This document shows, in pieces, positions 18,803 through 27,628 of a DNA stretch of 64,000 nucleotides. A program made the translations under genes and the position numbers. This DNA is from Chryseobacterium polytrichastri (lineage in GTDB: Bacteria; Bacteroidota; Bacteroidia; Flavobacteriales; Weeksellaceae): NCBI RefSeq assembly GCF_900142445.1, contig NZ_FRAV01000017.1, positions 41,948-105,947 of the forward strand, given 5' to 3'. The notes beneath the pieces were generated by a model. That model was not told the origin of the DNA and ran no database searches. It was given only the letters and a program-made list of their open reading frames with translations. Numbering within the stretch: the first letter of the stretch is position 1; each line of letters begins with the position of its first letter.

Positions 18803-18838
18803 CAAAGTTAAATGTAAATCTTATATGAATCTTGAAGT
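18803..18838 (-). promoter_or_regulatory. autoregulatory response-regulator box and -7 element
   Basis: Plus-strand units AATCTTATATG (18817-18827) and AATCTTGAAGT (18828-18838) repeat with period 11. The second unit is identical to that before tolC. CAAAGTTA at 18803-18810 reads TAACTTTG on the minus strand, a perfect -7 box, six bases from the repeat as at tolC. Confidence 0.65.
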
Positions 18839-18913
18839 TGTGTAAATTCTTGATTCTAATGAGTTGAGGTTTTTGATTTTAAGTACATTGATTATAAAAA
18901 TATGAAACAAAAA

Positions 18914-18941
18914 AAACTCCCCGGAAAAAACCGAGGAGTTT
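18914..18941. terminator. intrinsic terminator after glutamine synthetase III
   Basis: AAACTCC-x-CGG (18914-18924) pairs with CCG-x-GGAGTTT (18931-18941) around an A6 loop, one internal mismatch. The minus strand continues into TTTTTTGTTTC, fitting termination of the gene at 18966. Confidence 0.75.
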
Positions 18942-18965
18942 AACTAATATGGAACTTTACAGATG

Positions 18966-21161
18966 TTATCTTGTAAATAACATTTCTCTATATTTCGTCA
19001 TTGGCCAAAGCTCATCATCAACCATCATTTCAAGATCATCAGAAGCTTCTCTGATCGGATCAAATAATGGAATTACATTTTTGCAGTACGTTTCTGCTTG
19101 CTTTTGACTGTCAGGCGTTGCTTTTGCAGCTTCTCTTGCTTTCATAAGATCCTCAACACCTAATTTAATTTTAGAAATGTTTTCAGAAATCTGAGTAATT
19201 AAACTTATTTGTTCTTTTGCTAATTTTTTGAATTCTTTGTCTTCAAAAATATCCTTAAGACCTTTTACGTTTTCAATTAATCTGTTTTGATAATTTAAAG
19301 CCGAAGGAATAATGTGGTTTCTTGCGATATCACTTAAAACTCTTGCTTCAATATCAATCACAGTAGAATATTTTTCTAATTTGATTTCATTTCTTGCTTC
19401 AACCTCTCTGTGGTTGAAAATTCCTATTTCTTCATAAAGATCTACAAACTTCTGGTTCATTTCCTGCTTCAATGCTTCAGGAGTAGTTTTCCAGTTGTTC
19501 AATCCTCTTTTTTCAGCTTCTATAGCCCAGTCTTCAGAATATCCGTCACCTTCAAACATAATGTTTTTACATTGCTTGATGTATTCTCTCAAAACATTGA
19601 AAATTGCTTCGTCTTTTTTAAGACCAGTTTCAATTAATGCGTCAACTTCTTTTTTGAAGTCATTTAATTGTTTTGCAGCAATTGTGTTCATTACAGTCAT
19701 AGATTCTGCACAGTTTGCAGAAGAACCTACCGCTCTAATTTCAAATTTATTTCCTGTAAATGCAAATGGAGAAGTTCTGTTTCTATCGGTATTATCCAAC
19801 AAAATTTCAGGAATTTTTCCAACTACATTTAGTTTTAAATCTGTTTTTTCGTCCGGAGAAAGTTTGCCTTCTGTTACTTTTTCCAATTCTTCCAACACTC
19901 TGAACAACTGACTTCCGATGAATACAGAAATAATTGCAGGTGGAGCTTCGTTAGCCCCTAATCTGTGGTCATTGCTTGCAGAAGCAATACTTGCTCTTAA
20001 AAGATCAGCATATTCATGAACTGCTTTAATTGCATTAACGAAGAATGTTAAGAACTGTAAGTTTTTCTTAGGGTTTTTTCCCGGGCTTAATAGGTTTTCA
20101 CCTGTATCAGTAGCTAAAGACCAGTTGTTGTGTTTTCCACTTCCGTTTACCCCTGCGAATGGCTTTTCGTGGAATAAAATATGGAAATGGTGTCTGTGAG
20201 CAATTCTTGCCATCACATCCATCAACAAAGAGTTGTGGTCTACAGCAACGTTTACTTCCTCAAACATTGGAGCCAGCTCAAATTGGTTTGGAGCTACTTC
20301 GTTGTGTCTTGTAGTAACTGGAATTCCCAATTTCATACATTCGATTTCCAATTCTTTCATGAAGTTCATTACCCTTGTAGGAATAGAACCGAAATAATGG
20401 TCATCTAGCTGCTGTCCTTTTGCAGGAGAGTGTCCTAATAAAGTTTTTCCTGTTAATACCAAGTCTGGACGAGATTGGTATAATGCAGAATCAACTAAGA
20501 AATATTCTTGCTCCCAACCTAAAGTAGGAGTTACTTTTGTTACGTTTTTGTCGAAATACTGCATTACGTTTGTTGCAGCTTCATCTACAGCGTTCAACGC
20601 TCTTAAAAGAGGTGCTTTGTAATCTAACGTTTCTCCTGTATAAGAGATGAAGATTGAAGGAATACAAAGCGTAGTTCCCATAATGAAAGCAGGAGATGTA
20701 GGATCCCAAGCGGTATATCCTCTAGCTTCAAACGTATTTCTGATTCCTCCGTTCGGGAAAGAAGATGCATCAGGTTCTTGCTGGATTAATAGGTTTCCAC
20801 TGAATCTTTCGATGGCTCTTCCACCTTCAATTGGTGTGAAGAAAGAATCGTGCTTTTCTGCAGTTGTTCCTGTTAAAGGCTGAAACCAGTGTGTATAGTG
20901 AGTTACTCCTTTGCTCATTGCCCAATCTTTCATAGCCACGGCTACCTGATCTGCAATTAATCTCTGGATTTTACTTCCTTTCTTAATAGCATCCATGATA
21001 GACTGGAATGCTTCTTTTGTTAAATATTCTCTCATTGTGTTTTCAGAGAATACATTTTCACAAAATAATTCTGACAATTTCGCAGGAATTTCTACCGAAT
21101 TATCTTTTCTAAAGTCCTTGAATGGTAATGTTTCTAATGCTTTAAATCTTAAAGTTGACAT
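18966..21161 (-). CDS. glnN: glutamine synthetase type III
   Basis: 731 aa, the long GSIII form typical of Bacteroidetes, compared with about 450-470 aa for GSI. Makes glutamine from glutamate, ammonia and ATP. The characteristic blocks are present: HYTHWFQPLTG, NEVAPNQFELAPMFEEVN, GSGKHNNWSLAT, RLGANEAPPAIISVFIG and NRTSPFAFTGNKFEIRAVGS for the active site. Monocistronic: a -7 box TAAATTTG (minus 21191-21184) lies about 22 bases before the ATG, and a hairpin terminator follows. Nothing unusual in length or motifs. Confidence 0.97.
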   Translation of the reverse strand: MSTLRFKALETLPFKDFRKDNSVEIPAKLSELFCENVFSENTMREYLTKEAFQSIMDAIKKGSKIQRLIADQVAVAMKDWAMSKGVTHYTHWFQPLTGTTAEKHDSFFTPIEGGRAIERFSGNLLIQQEPDASSFPNGGIRNTFEARGYTAWDPTSPAFIMGTTLCIPSIFISYTGETLDYKAPLLRALNAVDEAATNVMQYFDKNVTKVTPTLGWEQEYFLVDSALYQSRPDLVLTGKTLLGHSPAKGQQLDDHYFGSIPTRVMNFMKELEIECMKLGIPVTTRHNEVAPNQFELAPMFEEVNVAVDHNSLLMDVMARIAHRHHFHILFHEKPFAGVNGSGKHNNWSLATDTGENLLSPGKNPKKNLQFLTFFVNAIKAVHEYADLLRASIASASNDHRLGANEAPPAIISVFIGSQLFRVLEELEKVTEGKLSPDEKTDLKLNVVGKIPEILLDNTDRNRTSPFAFTGNKFEIRAVGSSANCAESMTVMNTIAAKQLNDFKKEVDALIETGLKKDEAIFNVLREYIKQCKNIMFEGDGYSEDWAIEAEKRGLNNWKTTPEALKQEMNQKFVDLYEEIGIFNHREVEARNEIKLEKYSTVIDIEARVLSDIARNHIIPSALNYQNRLIENVKGLKDIFEDKEFKKLAKEQISLITQISENISKIKLGVEDLMKAREAAKATPDSQKQAETYCKNVIPLFDPIREASDDLEMMVDDELWPMTKYREMLFTR

Positions 21162-21377
21162 ATTAAGGGTGTATTTTGTGGGGCAAATTTACAAAAAAAA
21201 TGAATTCAAAATGTTTTTGCCCTGTATTTTTTAGGGGTGTTGTGAAAAATTCACTAAAAATCAAACAAGAATTTAATTTTCAAGCCCCTAAAATTGGGTA
21301 TTATGTTAAGTAGTTTATTAAAAGATAGTTAAAATAACTTGAAGGGAGATTTTGTATATTTGTGTGAAATTTATTTT

Positions 21378-23066
21378 ATGACAAATTCTAGAGCAAGAGA
21401 AACAACAGAAGCTATTGAAAGATTATACATCTCTATGAGACATTTATTTTATAGAGGATTTTTCAAGCCGGCAGGTGTTTCTGGAGAAAGTATTAGAAGT
21501 TTGTTGAAAACAATCAATCCTGAGATTTATGGTACCATGAATGTTCCAAACAAATTGGAGCTAGATGGTTTGATGTATGTTTTAGACAGACTTCCGGAGG
21601 GAATTGAAGAATGTGCTTTTATTCATTTGACATCTGATGAAGGTTTTGATAAAGGAAGTTTCGAACCAATTGTACCTAAAAAGAGAAGAAGAAACTGTTA
21701 TAGAATAGACGAACACCAGATGAATATTGAAGTTCTTTTGGGGCGTTCTGAAATTTATGACATTCTTACCCACTTAACCTTCTTATTTATAGAAGCAGAT
21801 AAAATCCGTAATCTGGCTTTCATCCAAGATGAAAACTGGAAGCCGACAAGAGCTTTTAAAATTATTGAAGAAGTAGTAAAAGGCGAAAAACAATTCACAA
21901 GAAAGGAGAAAGAGGTTGCTCTTATTCATTTATCTTCTTTAATAGGAAGAACTTTCGATGAAACGTTAAGAGCTTACAATACTTTCGGAGACGATAACAA
22001 TCCTGACCGTTTGTTTAAGATCATTTACAACTTAGGAAAAGTAAGTTTAGAAGATGCTAAGCAAAGCAGAGAAAGAGAAATTCATTTCAGTGCTATATTA
22101 AAGGAAAGAGTAGGTCACCATTACTTTGGTGAAAAATGGGCTCATAAAGTGAAAGAGGTTTTATTTGAAAACAATCTTCACATGCGTCCGCTACATATTA
22201 TTTCTGCGAATATGCACTCTGTGAAAAATATGTTGTACGGAAATGATGCACTAAAGAAAAAAGATCACAAAGAAGTAGACTATAAAATGTACGGAGATAT
22301 TTCCGACAAGAAAGAGCTTCGTGATAAGGTTTCTAAATATGCATTAGAACAAGGTTTAATTTATATTGATGACAAAAGCGGAAGTAATATCGACGTTCAG
22401 ATCATCGACCTAAGCAAAACAGACCTTAAAAATACACCGTTCGGTCATATTAAATATGGCGGAGACGATGTAATCATGGTTTTCGATTATGCATTCGGTG
22501 AACAGGCTTTTGAAGTAATGGATGAATTGCTGAGACCTTTCGAGCATAAAGGAGAAGTATATATGATGAAGGTGAAATCTGTTTCCATTATGGGAAAAGC
22601 CGGAATTTTAGAAGGCGCAAAAGGAGATATTATGATTCCTACTTCCCATATTTTTGAAGGAACGGCAGATAACTATCCTTTTGAAAATGCTTTGAAACTG
22701 GATGATTTTAAAGATGACGAATTAAAAGCTTTTGAAGGAACGATGATTACCGTTTTAGGAACGTCACTTCAAAACAGAGATATTTTATCGTATTTCATGC
22801 ATACTTCATGGAAGGCAATCGGATTAGAAATGGAAGGAGCGCATTATCAAAAAGCAATTCAGGTGGCGTCTAAAATCAGACATCATATTGCACCAGACCT
22901 TTTTGTTTGTTACGCTTATTATGCTTCGGATAATCCTTTGGAAACGGGAAGTACATTGTCTTCAGGTGGATTAGGACTTACAGGAGTAAAACCAACGTAT
23001 CTGATTACCTTGAAAATTTTAGAAAAGATATTGGAAAGTGGTAAAAAATTACCTGCTAAAAAATAA
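21378..23066 (+). CDS. DUF6909-like protein with nucleoside-phosphorylase-like C-terminus
   Basis: 562 aa from MTNSRARETTEAIERLY. An in-frame ATG at 21339 is rejected because a perfect -7 box (TATATTTG, 21355-21362) lies downstream of it, so the mRNA starts after it. The protein is a conserved Flavobacteria family that I associate with DUF6909; role unknown. The N-terminal 300 residues are helical. The C-terminal 170 residues resemble the PNP/UDP phosphorylase fold: MGKAGILEGAKGDIMIPTS, then IGLEMEGAHYQKAI (the purine-binding MEG motif of the family) and a later SDNPL. Whether it retains catalysis is open. A hairpin terminator follows. Confidence 0.75.
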   Translation: MTNSRARETTEAIERLYISMRHLFYRGFFKPAGVSGESIRSLLKTINPEIYGTMNVPNKLELDGLMYVLDRLPEGIEECAFIHLTSDEGFDKGSFEPIVPKKRRRNCYRIDEHQMNIEVLLGRSEIYDILTHLTFLFIEADKIRNLAFIQDENWKPTRAFKIIEEVVKGEKQFTRKEKEVALIHLSSLIGRTFDETLRAYNTFGDDNNPDRLFKIIYNLGKVSLEDAKQSREREIHFSAILKERVGHHYFGEKWAHKVKEVLFENNLHMRPLHIISANMHSVKNMLYGNDALKKKDHKEVDYKMYGDISDKKELRDKVSKYALEQGLIYIDDKSGSNIDVQIIDLSKTDLKNTPFGHIKYGGDDVIMVFDYAFGEQAFEVMDELLRPFEHKGEVYMMKVKSVSIMGKAGILEGAKGDIMIPTSHIFEGTADNYPFENALKLDDFKDDELKAFEGTMITVLGTSLQNRDILSYFMHTSWKAIGLEMEGAHYQKAIQVASKIRHHIAPDLFVCYAYYASDNPLETGSTLSSGGLGLTGVKPTYLITLKILEKILESGKKLPAKK

Positions 23067-23087
23067 TTTTGATTCTAAATTAAATAT

Positions 23088-23114
23088 AACCTCAAGTGTT
23101 CTGCATTTGAGGTT
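23088..23114 (+). terminator. intrinsic terminator
   Basis: AACCTCAA/TTGAGGTT stem (23088-23095 and 23107-23114) followed by TTTTTTG, 22 bp after the preceding stop codon. Confidence 0.75.
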
Positions 23115-23125
23115 TTTTGTTTTCT

Positions 23126-23219
23126 TTAAACACAAATAACGCTAATTTTTTTCACGAATATCACGAATTTTATTTGTGTTTAAAAATTGTGTTTTTTCAT
23201 TTGTGTTATTAGTGTTTAA
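23126..23219. repeat. imperfect palindromic repeat, copy 1
   Basis: About 94 bp beginning TTAAACACAAATAACGCTAA and ending TTATTAGTGTTTAA. TTAAACACAAATA has a perfect inverted copy TATTTGTGTTTAA at 23171-23183. A second copy in the same orientation starts at 23731, so the pair brackets the DinB-like gene. Resembles intergenic palindromes dispersed in flavobacterial genomes. Confidence 0.7.
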
Positions 23220-23250
23220 GAAAACTTTATCTTTAAAAAAATTAAAAATC

Positions 23251-23721
23251 ATGAGTTCAGTTTCACAATTATCAAAAAGATTTAGGGAAGTTTTGCTTGA
23301 TGGTTTCTGGATCGCAAATACCAATTTTAAAGATCAGCTTAAAGATGTAACTTGGGAGGAGGCAACCACAAAAGTGAGTTCTTTGAATACAATTGCAATG
23401 CTTACTTTTCATATTCATTATTATATTGCAGGACTTATCAATGTATTTGAAGGTGGCGATCTTGAGATTAAAGATAAATACAGTTTCGACCTTCCTCCAA
23501 TTGAATCTCAGGAAAAATGGGACGAATTATTAAATCAATTATGGACTGATTCTGAAAAGTTTGCAACATTATTAGAACAAATGCCTAACTCTAAAATGGA
23601 TGAAGTTTTTGTTGATGAAAAATACGGAACTTATCTTAGAAATATTGATGGGATGATTGAACATTCTTATTATCATTTGGGGCAGATTACTTTGATTAAA
23701 AAGCTTTTGAAAGATATATGA
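23251..23721 (+). CDS. DinB-like / DUF1572-type four-helix protein
   Basis: 156 aa from MSSVSQLSKRFREVLLDGFW. An upstream ATG at 23176 lies inside the repeat and is rejected. The protein is predicted as a four-helix bundle with DinB-superfamily positions: TFHIHYYIAG, where His residues of the metal site occur, and EHSYYHLGQITLIKKLL at the C-terminus with the other His. Family members include metal-dependent thiol S-transferases, but the substrate here is unknown. Flanked on both sides by copies of the same 90-bp palindromic repeat. Confidence 0.75.
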   Translation: MSSVSQLSKRFREVLLDGFWIANTNFKDQLKDVTWEEATTKVSSLNTIAMLTFHIHYYIAGLINVFEGGDLEIKDKYSFDLPPIESQEKWDELLNQLWTDSEKFATLLEQMPNSKMDEVFVDEKYGTYLRNIDGMIEHSYYHLGQITLIKKLLKDI

Positions 23722-23730
23722 ATTTTATTC

Positions 23731-23820
23731 TTAAACACGGATAACACTAATTTTTTCACGAATAACACGAATATTATTTGTGTTTAAAATTGTGAATTCA
23801 TTTGTGATATTAGTGTTTAA
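23731..23820. repeat. imperfect palindromic repeat, copy 2
   Basis: Begins TTAAACACGGATAACACTAA and ends GATATTAGTGTTTAA; closely matches the copy at 23126-23219 by eye over its whole length, in direct orientation. Confidence 0.7.
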
Positions 23821-23940
23821 ATATTTAACAAACCCAATTGAAATTAATCTAAAACCATATCAAACGAAATAAAACCTCAGCATAACTCCATTTTTTAGGT
23901 CTTATTTAAATTACTTACCTTTAAAAAAATTAAATTTTAA

Positions 23941-25779
23941 ATGAAAAAATCGGTTGCAATCCTATTTGCATTTATCATTTCTCAATTTCAGGCACAGCAG
24001 ACGCCTTACTATCAGCAGGCTGCGAAGTACAAGATGGATATTGATGTTAATGCAGAAAAATTTACGTATCAGGGAAATCAAACTTTAGAATATACCAATA
24101 ACTCTCCGGATGAATTGAACGTGGTGTATTTCCATTTATACTGGAATGCTTTTAAACCCAATTCAATGATGGATCAAAGAGTGGCGAGTCAAGGTAAGAA
24201 CGGAGATTCAAGATTGCAGAAAAACGGTATTTCAACATTAGCTTCTATTCCGAAAAATGAAGAAGGGGCTCAAAATATTCACTGGATCAAACAAAATGGG
24301 AAAAACCTGAAGTTTGAAATTCAGGAAACAATCATGAAGGTGTATTTAGCAGAACCGATCAAACCAAATTCAACCACCAATTTCACAATGGAATGGGATG
24401 CTGTAATTCCTCAGCAAATCAGAAGAAGCGGTAGAAACAATAAAGAGGGCGTTGATATGACCATGACGCAATGGTATCCTAAAATTTCAGAATATGATTA
24501 TGACGGATGGGCTACTTTCGATTATTTGGGAAGAGAGTTTCATGCGCCATTCTCGGATTTTGATGTGACCATTAAAATCAATAAAGATTATGTAGTAGGA
24601 GCGGGTGGAATTCTTGAAAACCCGACTGAAGTAAAAGGGTATGATACCAATGCAAAGATTAAAACCGAAAAAGATAAAAAAGCAACCTGGAGATGGACGG
24701 CTAAAAATATGCTGGATTTTGCATGGAGTGCCGACAGAGATTATGTGGTAAAAAGTTTTGAGGTACCGGAAGGGCCAAAAGTTTTCTTGGTCTATCAAAA
24801 CAATGACAAAACAAAAGTTTGGGAAGAAGCTCCGGCTTATCTTACAAAATATTTCCAGATCATGAATAATCACTTTGGGAAATATGTATATCCAACCTAT
24901 GCATTTATCCAAGGTGGAGATGGCGGAATGGAGTATGGAATGTGTACCATGATCTTGGGTGAAGCTAAAAGTATTAAGGATTTAATGGGATTAATGGCTC
25001 ATGAAGGGGCACACTCTTGGTATCAGCAAATGTTGGCGACCAACGAATCGATGCGTCCATGGATGGATGAAGGATTTACAAGTTATGCGGAAGGGTACAC
25101 CATGCACCAGCTATTCCCTGAAGACTTGCCGAATCCTTTTGTTGAAAGATTGGATGCTTACAGAAAATTCATTCAAAAAAAGATTGAAGAGCCTGCAGTT
25201 TGGCTAGGTGACCACCACGATAACGGAACTTCTTATACTTATTCTACATATGTGAAAGGAGAATTGTATTTGGTTGAATTAGGCTATATCATGGGGGAGC
25301 AAAATCTTGCAGAAACATTGAAACAATATTATGATCAATGGAGCATGAAACATCCTACAGACAGAGATTTTCTGCATATCGCTCAGAAAGTTTCAGGAAT
25401 GGATCTGAAATGGTTCCATCATTATTGGATCAACACTACAAAAACGATAGATTACGGAATTAAGGATGTAAAATACGATGCCAAGTCTACAACAATTACT
25501 TTAATCAATAACGGACAAGTTCCAATGCCGATTGATTTTAGTGTAATGACCAAGGATAAGAAAATTGTTACATATCAGATTCCAACCAATCTTACCCATA
25601 CTTGGAAATCAAAAGATGCGTACGGTGATTTTAAGACACTAGAGTATTGGCCTTGGACACAAAAAGAATATACGTTAACAATTCCTTACACGAAGTCTCA
25701 GCTATCTGTTCTGGGAATAGATTTCAGTCAGAGAATTGCTGATGTGAATATGGCAGACAACTTTGTTGAAGTAAAATAA
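23941..25779 (+). CDS. M1 family metallopeptidase, secreted
   Basis: 612 aa with a signal peptide ending QFQA. Aminopeptidase-N-type enzyme: the zinc site HEGAH at residues 354-358 with the third ligand Glu377 in WMDEGF (HExxH-x18-E), and the substrate-anchoring GGMEYG motif before it. The N-terminal 200 residues form the beta saddle domain and the C-terminus is beta-rich. Probably periplasmic or lipoprotein-free secreted; removes N-terminal residues from peptides. Followed 4 bp later by a hairpin terminator shared with the convergent small peptide gene. Confidence 0.94.
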   Translation: MKKSVAILFAFIISQFQAQQTPYYQQAAKYKMDIDVNAEKFTYQGNQTLEYTNNSPDELNVVYFHLYWNAFKPNSMMDQRVASQGKNGDSRLQKNGISTLASIPKNEEGAQNIHWIKQNGKNLKFEIQETIMKVYLAEPIKPNSTTNFTMEWDAVIPQQIRRSGRNNKEGVDMTMTQWYPKISEYDYDGWATFDYLGREFHAPFSDFDVTIKINKDYVVGAGGILENPTEVKGYDTNAKIKTEKDKKATWRWTAKNMLDFAWSADRDYVVKSFEVPEGPKVFLVYQNNDKTKVWEEAPAYLTKYFQIMNNHFGKYVYPTYAFIQGGDGGMEYGMCTMILGEAKSIKDLMGLMAHEGAHSWYQQMLATNESMRPWMDEGFTSYAEGYTMHQLFPEDLPNPFVERLDAYRKFIQKKIEEPAVWLGDHHDNGTSYTYSTYVKGELYLVELGYIMGEQNLAETLKQYYDQWSMKHPTDRDFLHIAQKVSGMDLKWFHHYWINTTKTIDYGIKDVKYDAKSTTITLINNGQVPMPIDFSVMTKDKKIVTYQIPTNLTHTWKSKDAYGDFKTLEYWPWTQKEYTLTIPYTKSQLSVLGIDFSQRIADVNMADNFVEVK

Positions 25780-25783
25780 TTAA

Positions 25784-25815
25784 AAAGGAGGAATTTTGAG
25801 AAAAGTTCCTCCTTT
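25784..25815. terminator. bidirectional intrinsic terminator
   Basis: AAAGGAGGAA (25784-25793) pairs with TTCCTCCTTT (25806-25815), followed by T-run on the plus strand and A-run-derived T-tract on the minus strand. Lies between the convergent M1 peptidase and bacteriocin-like peptide genes. Confidence 0.85.
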
Positions 25816-25821
25816 TTTTAT

Positions 25822-26001
25822 TTATCCATTATGTGGAGCACACGCCGGAGGTATTATACAGTTTAAGGTGGCACAAGGATTTGCTGGACATTTACTTCCT
25901 GGACATATTGCTGGTACGCTGATTCCGGGTATAGGACAATTTACATTTCCTCCTTGTATGGATTTTAATCCGCTTCTTGAGAGTTTCTTTAAATTTTTCA
26001 T
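25822..26001 (-). CDS. bacteriocin-like double-glycine leader peptide
   Basis: 59 codons, found by reading the minus strand. The leader MKNLKKLSRSGLKSIQGG ends in Gly-Gly, the cleavage site used by C39-peptidase ABC exporters. The 41-residue remainder is Pro-rich with six cysteines (first in NVNC, last in PACAPHN), which could form three disulfides. This is the Chryseobacterium bacteriocin-like leader family; function of members is generally unproven. A -7-like TAGATTTG is at minus 26049-26042. No exporter or immunity gene is adjacent. A second, different peptide with the same leader type is at 27629. The 268 bp between this gene and coaX hold no other gene that I see. Confidence 0.8.
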   Translation of the reverse strand: MKNLKKLSRSGLKSIQGGNVNCPIPGISVPAICPGSKCPANPCATLNCIIPPACAPHNG

Positions 26002-26269
26002 AATGATTTTGTTTTAGATGGATGTGTTATAATTTGATGATCAAATCTATCGTAATCTGTCATCATTGAAAAACAAGAAACAGTAGCTGTTTATCTATAG
26101 CTAATAAGTGTGTTTGTATTTCTCTTAAGTGTGATTTTATCTGTTTGAAAATATAAATTAAGAAATATTCTTTTTTTTAATCAAAGAATATTGGAGTTAA
26201 TGAAGCTTTTTTTGTGTAAAAACTTTACTTTTACAGTGATTTTTTATGCTAAAAGAAATAAAGATTTAA

Positions 26270-27028
26270 ATGAATTCTATCGTAATCAATGTAGGAAACA
26301 GCAATGTGAGGTTTGGTCTTTTTGATGATGACAATTGTGATATTTCATGGGTCATTAATACAAAGCCTTATAGAACGACGGATGAGCTTTATGTTCAAAT
26401 GTTGATGTTGTATCAGACCTACAAAATAGATCCCAAAGATATTAGTAAAGTCATTATTGGATCGGTGGTTCCCCAATTGACCAAGGTGGTGAGTTCGGCG
26501 ATAAAAAAGATCCACGGTATTCAGCCTGTAATTGTTGACAGAAGTACGCCCTCTGGCGTTCAGGCGAAATCTAAACAAATGGGAACGGATATTTATGCCA
26601 ATCTCGTGGCTGCTCACAATTTGTATCCGGACAGAAAGAAAATTATTATAGATTTCGGAACGGCTCTTACCGCAAGTTGTGTAACGGAAACCGGAGAAAC
26701 CTTAGGTGTAATTATCGCTCCGGGAATTGTTACTTCTTTAAACTCTTTAATCAGTCAAACCGCTCAGCTTCCTGAAATTGAATTAAAAAAACCAAAGTCT
26801 GTTTTAGGATTGGATACGGTAACATGTATGCAAAGCGGAATGGTGTACGGATTTTTAGGAATGGTAGAAGGGTTTATCGACCGAATTAATGATGAGGTAA
26901 ATGACGATTGTTTTGTGATTGCAACGGGTGGTGTTTCGCATGTCTACAAACCTTTGACAACCAAGATCCATATCACAGACAGACTTCATACACTGAAAGG
27001 ATTATACTTTTTAGGAAAAGATTTATAA
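26270..27028 (+). CDS. coaX: type III pantothenate kinase
   Basis: 252 aa. Phosphorylates pantothenate in the first step of coenzyme A synthesis. The ASKHA-fold marks of CoaX are present: VINVGNSNVRFGLFD (phosphate 1), GTDIYANLVAAHNLYP with the pantothenate-binding segment, IIIDFGTALTASCV (phosphate 2), APGIVTSLNSL and VIATGGVSHV. The gene stops at 27028 and the next ATG follows immediately, so the acetyltransferase gene is in the same operon. Confidence 0.96.
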   Translation: MNSIVINVGNSNVRFGLFDDDNCDISWVINTKPYRTTDELYVQMLMLYQTYKIDPKDISKVIIGSVVPQLTKVVSSAIKKIHGIQPVIVDRSTPSGVQAKSKQMGTDIYANLVAAHNLYPDRKKIIIDFGTALTASCVTETGETLGVIIAPGIVTSLNSLISQTAQLPEIELKKPKSVLGLDTVTCMQSGMVYGFLGMVEGFIDRINDEVNDDCFVIATGGVSHVYKPLTTKIHITDRLHTLKGLYFLGKDL

Positions 27029-27562
27029 ATGAATGAATTTCCAAGAATAGAAACCGAAAGACTTATTCTCTCTCAATTGAAGGTGGAAGACCTTCCTTTG
27101 GTTGTTGAATATCTTCAGTCGAAAATTTTTTCTGATCTTACTTCCAATATTCCTTCTCCTTATACAGAAGAGGATGCTCAGTTCTGGTTGAATAATTCTC
27201 AGCAGGCATTTGAAAATAAATTGGGGTACACTTTTGCAATCCGAAATAAAGATCATGAAATTATGGGTGCCATCGGACTTCACGATAGAGGAGATGATAA
27301 AGCAGAATTGGGGTATTGGCTGGGTGCTTCGTTTTGGAATAAAGGTTATATTACGGAAGCGGCAAAAGCTATTTTGGATTTTGGATTTAATGAATTACAC
27401 TTAAATAAAATCTACGCCACGCATTTTCTACACAATCCGGCATCAGGAAAAGTATTGGAAAAAATAGGAATGGAAAAAGAAGCTTTGCTGAAACAGCATC
27501 TAAAGAAGAACGGGGAATACTTTGATATTCCGTTGTATTCTGTTTTTAGGAATAAGGATTAA
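27029..27562 (+). CDS. GNAT family N-acetyltransferase (RimJ/RimL-like)
   Basis: 177 aa. N-terminal IETERLILSQLK is typical of the RimJ/RimL/RimI-like Acetyltransf_3 group. Motif A is seen in the ELGYWLGASFWNKGYITEAAKAIL segment, and the Q/RxxGxG loop is modified, as is frequent in this branch. HNPASGKVLEKIGM is the conserved C-terminal NxxSxxVxEKxGF equivalent. Acceptor may be a protein N-terminus or a small amine. Zero-gap after coaX; ends before a terminator. Confidence 0.92.
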   Translation: MNEFPRIETERLILSQLKVEDLPLVVEYLQSKIFSDLTSNIPSPYTEEDAQFWLNNSQQAFENKLGYTFAIRNKDHEIMGAIGLHDRGDDKAELGYWLGASFWNKGYITEAAKAILDFGFNELHLNKIYATHFLHNPASGKVLEKIGMEKEALLKQHLKKNGEYFDIPLYSVFRNKD

Positions 27563-27597
27563 TTCACATGATATTGTTTTTCAGGAGAATATAAATA

Positions 27598-27623
27598 AAA
27601 ACAGCCTTAAAAAAGGCTGTTTA
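27598..27623. terminator. bidirectional intrinsic terminator
   Basis: AAAACAGCCTT (27598-27608) against AAGGCTGTTTA (from 27613), a stem of about 10 bp with an A4 loop and T-runs on both strands. Lies between the convergent acetyltransferase and the leader peptide gene. Confidence 0.8.
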
Positions 27624-27628
27624 ATTTT

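Noticed and set aside
23126..23820. CRISPR array or transposon because of the repeated palindromes.
   Set aside because: Only two copies, about 600 bp apart, with a gene between; no spacers and no transposase.
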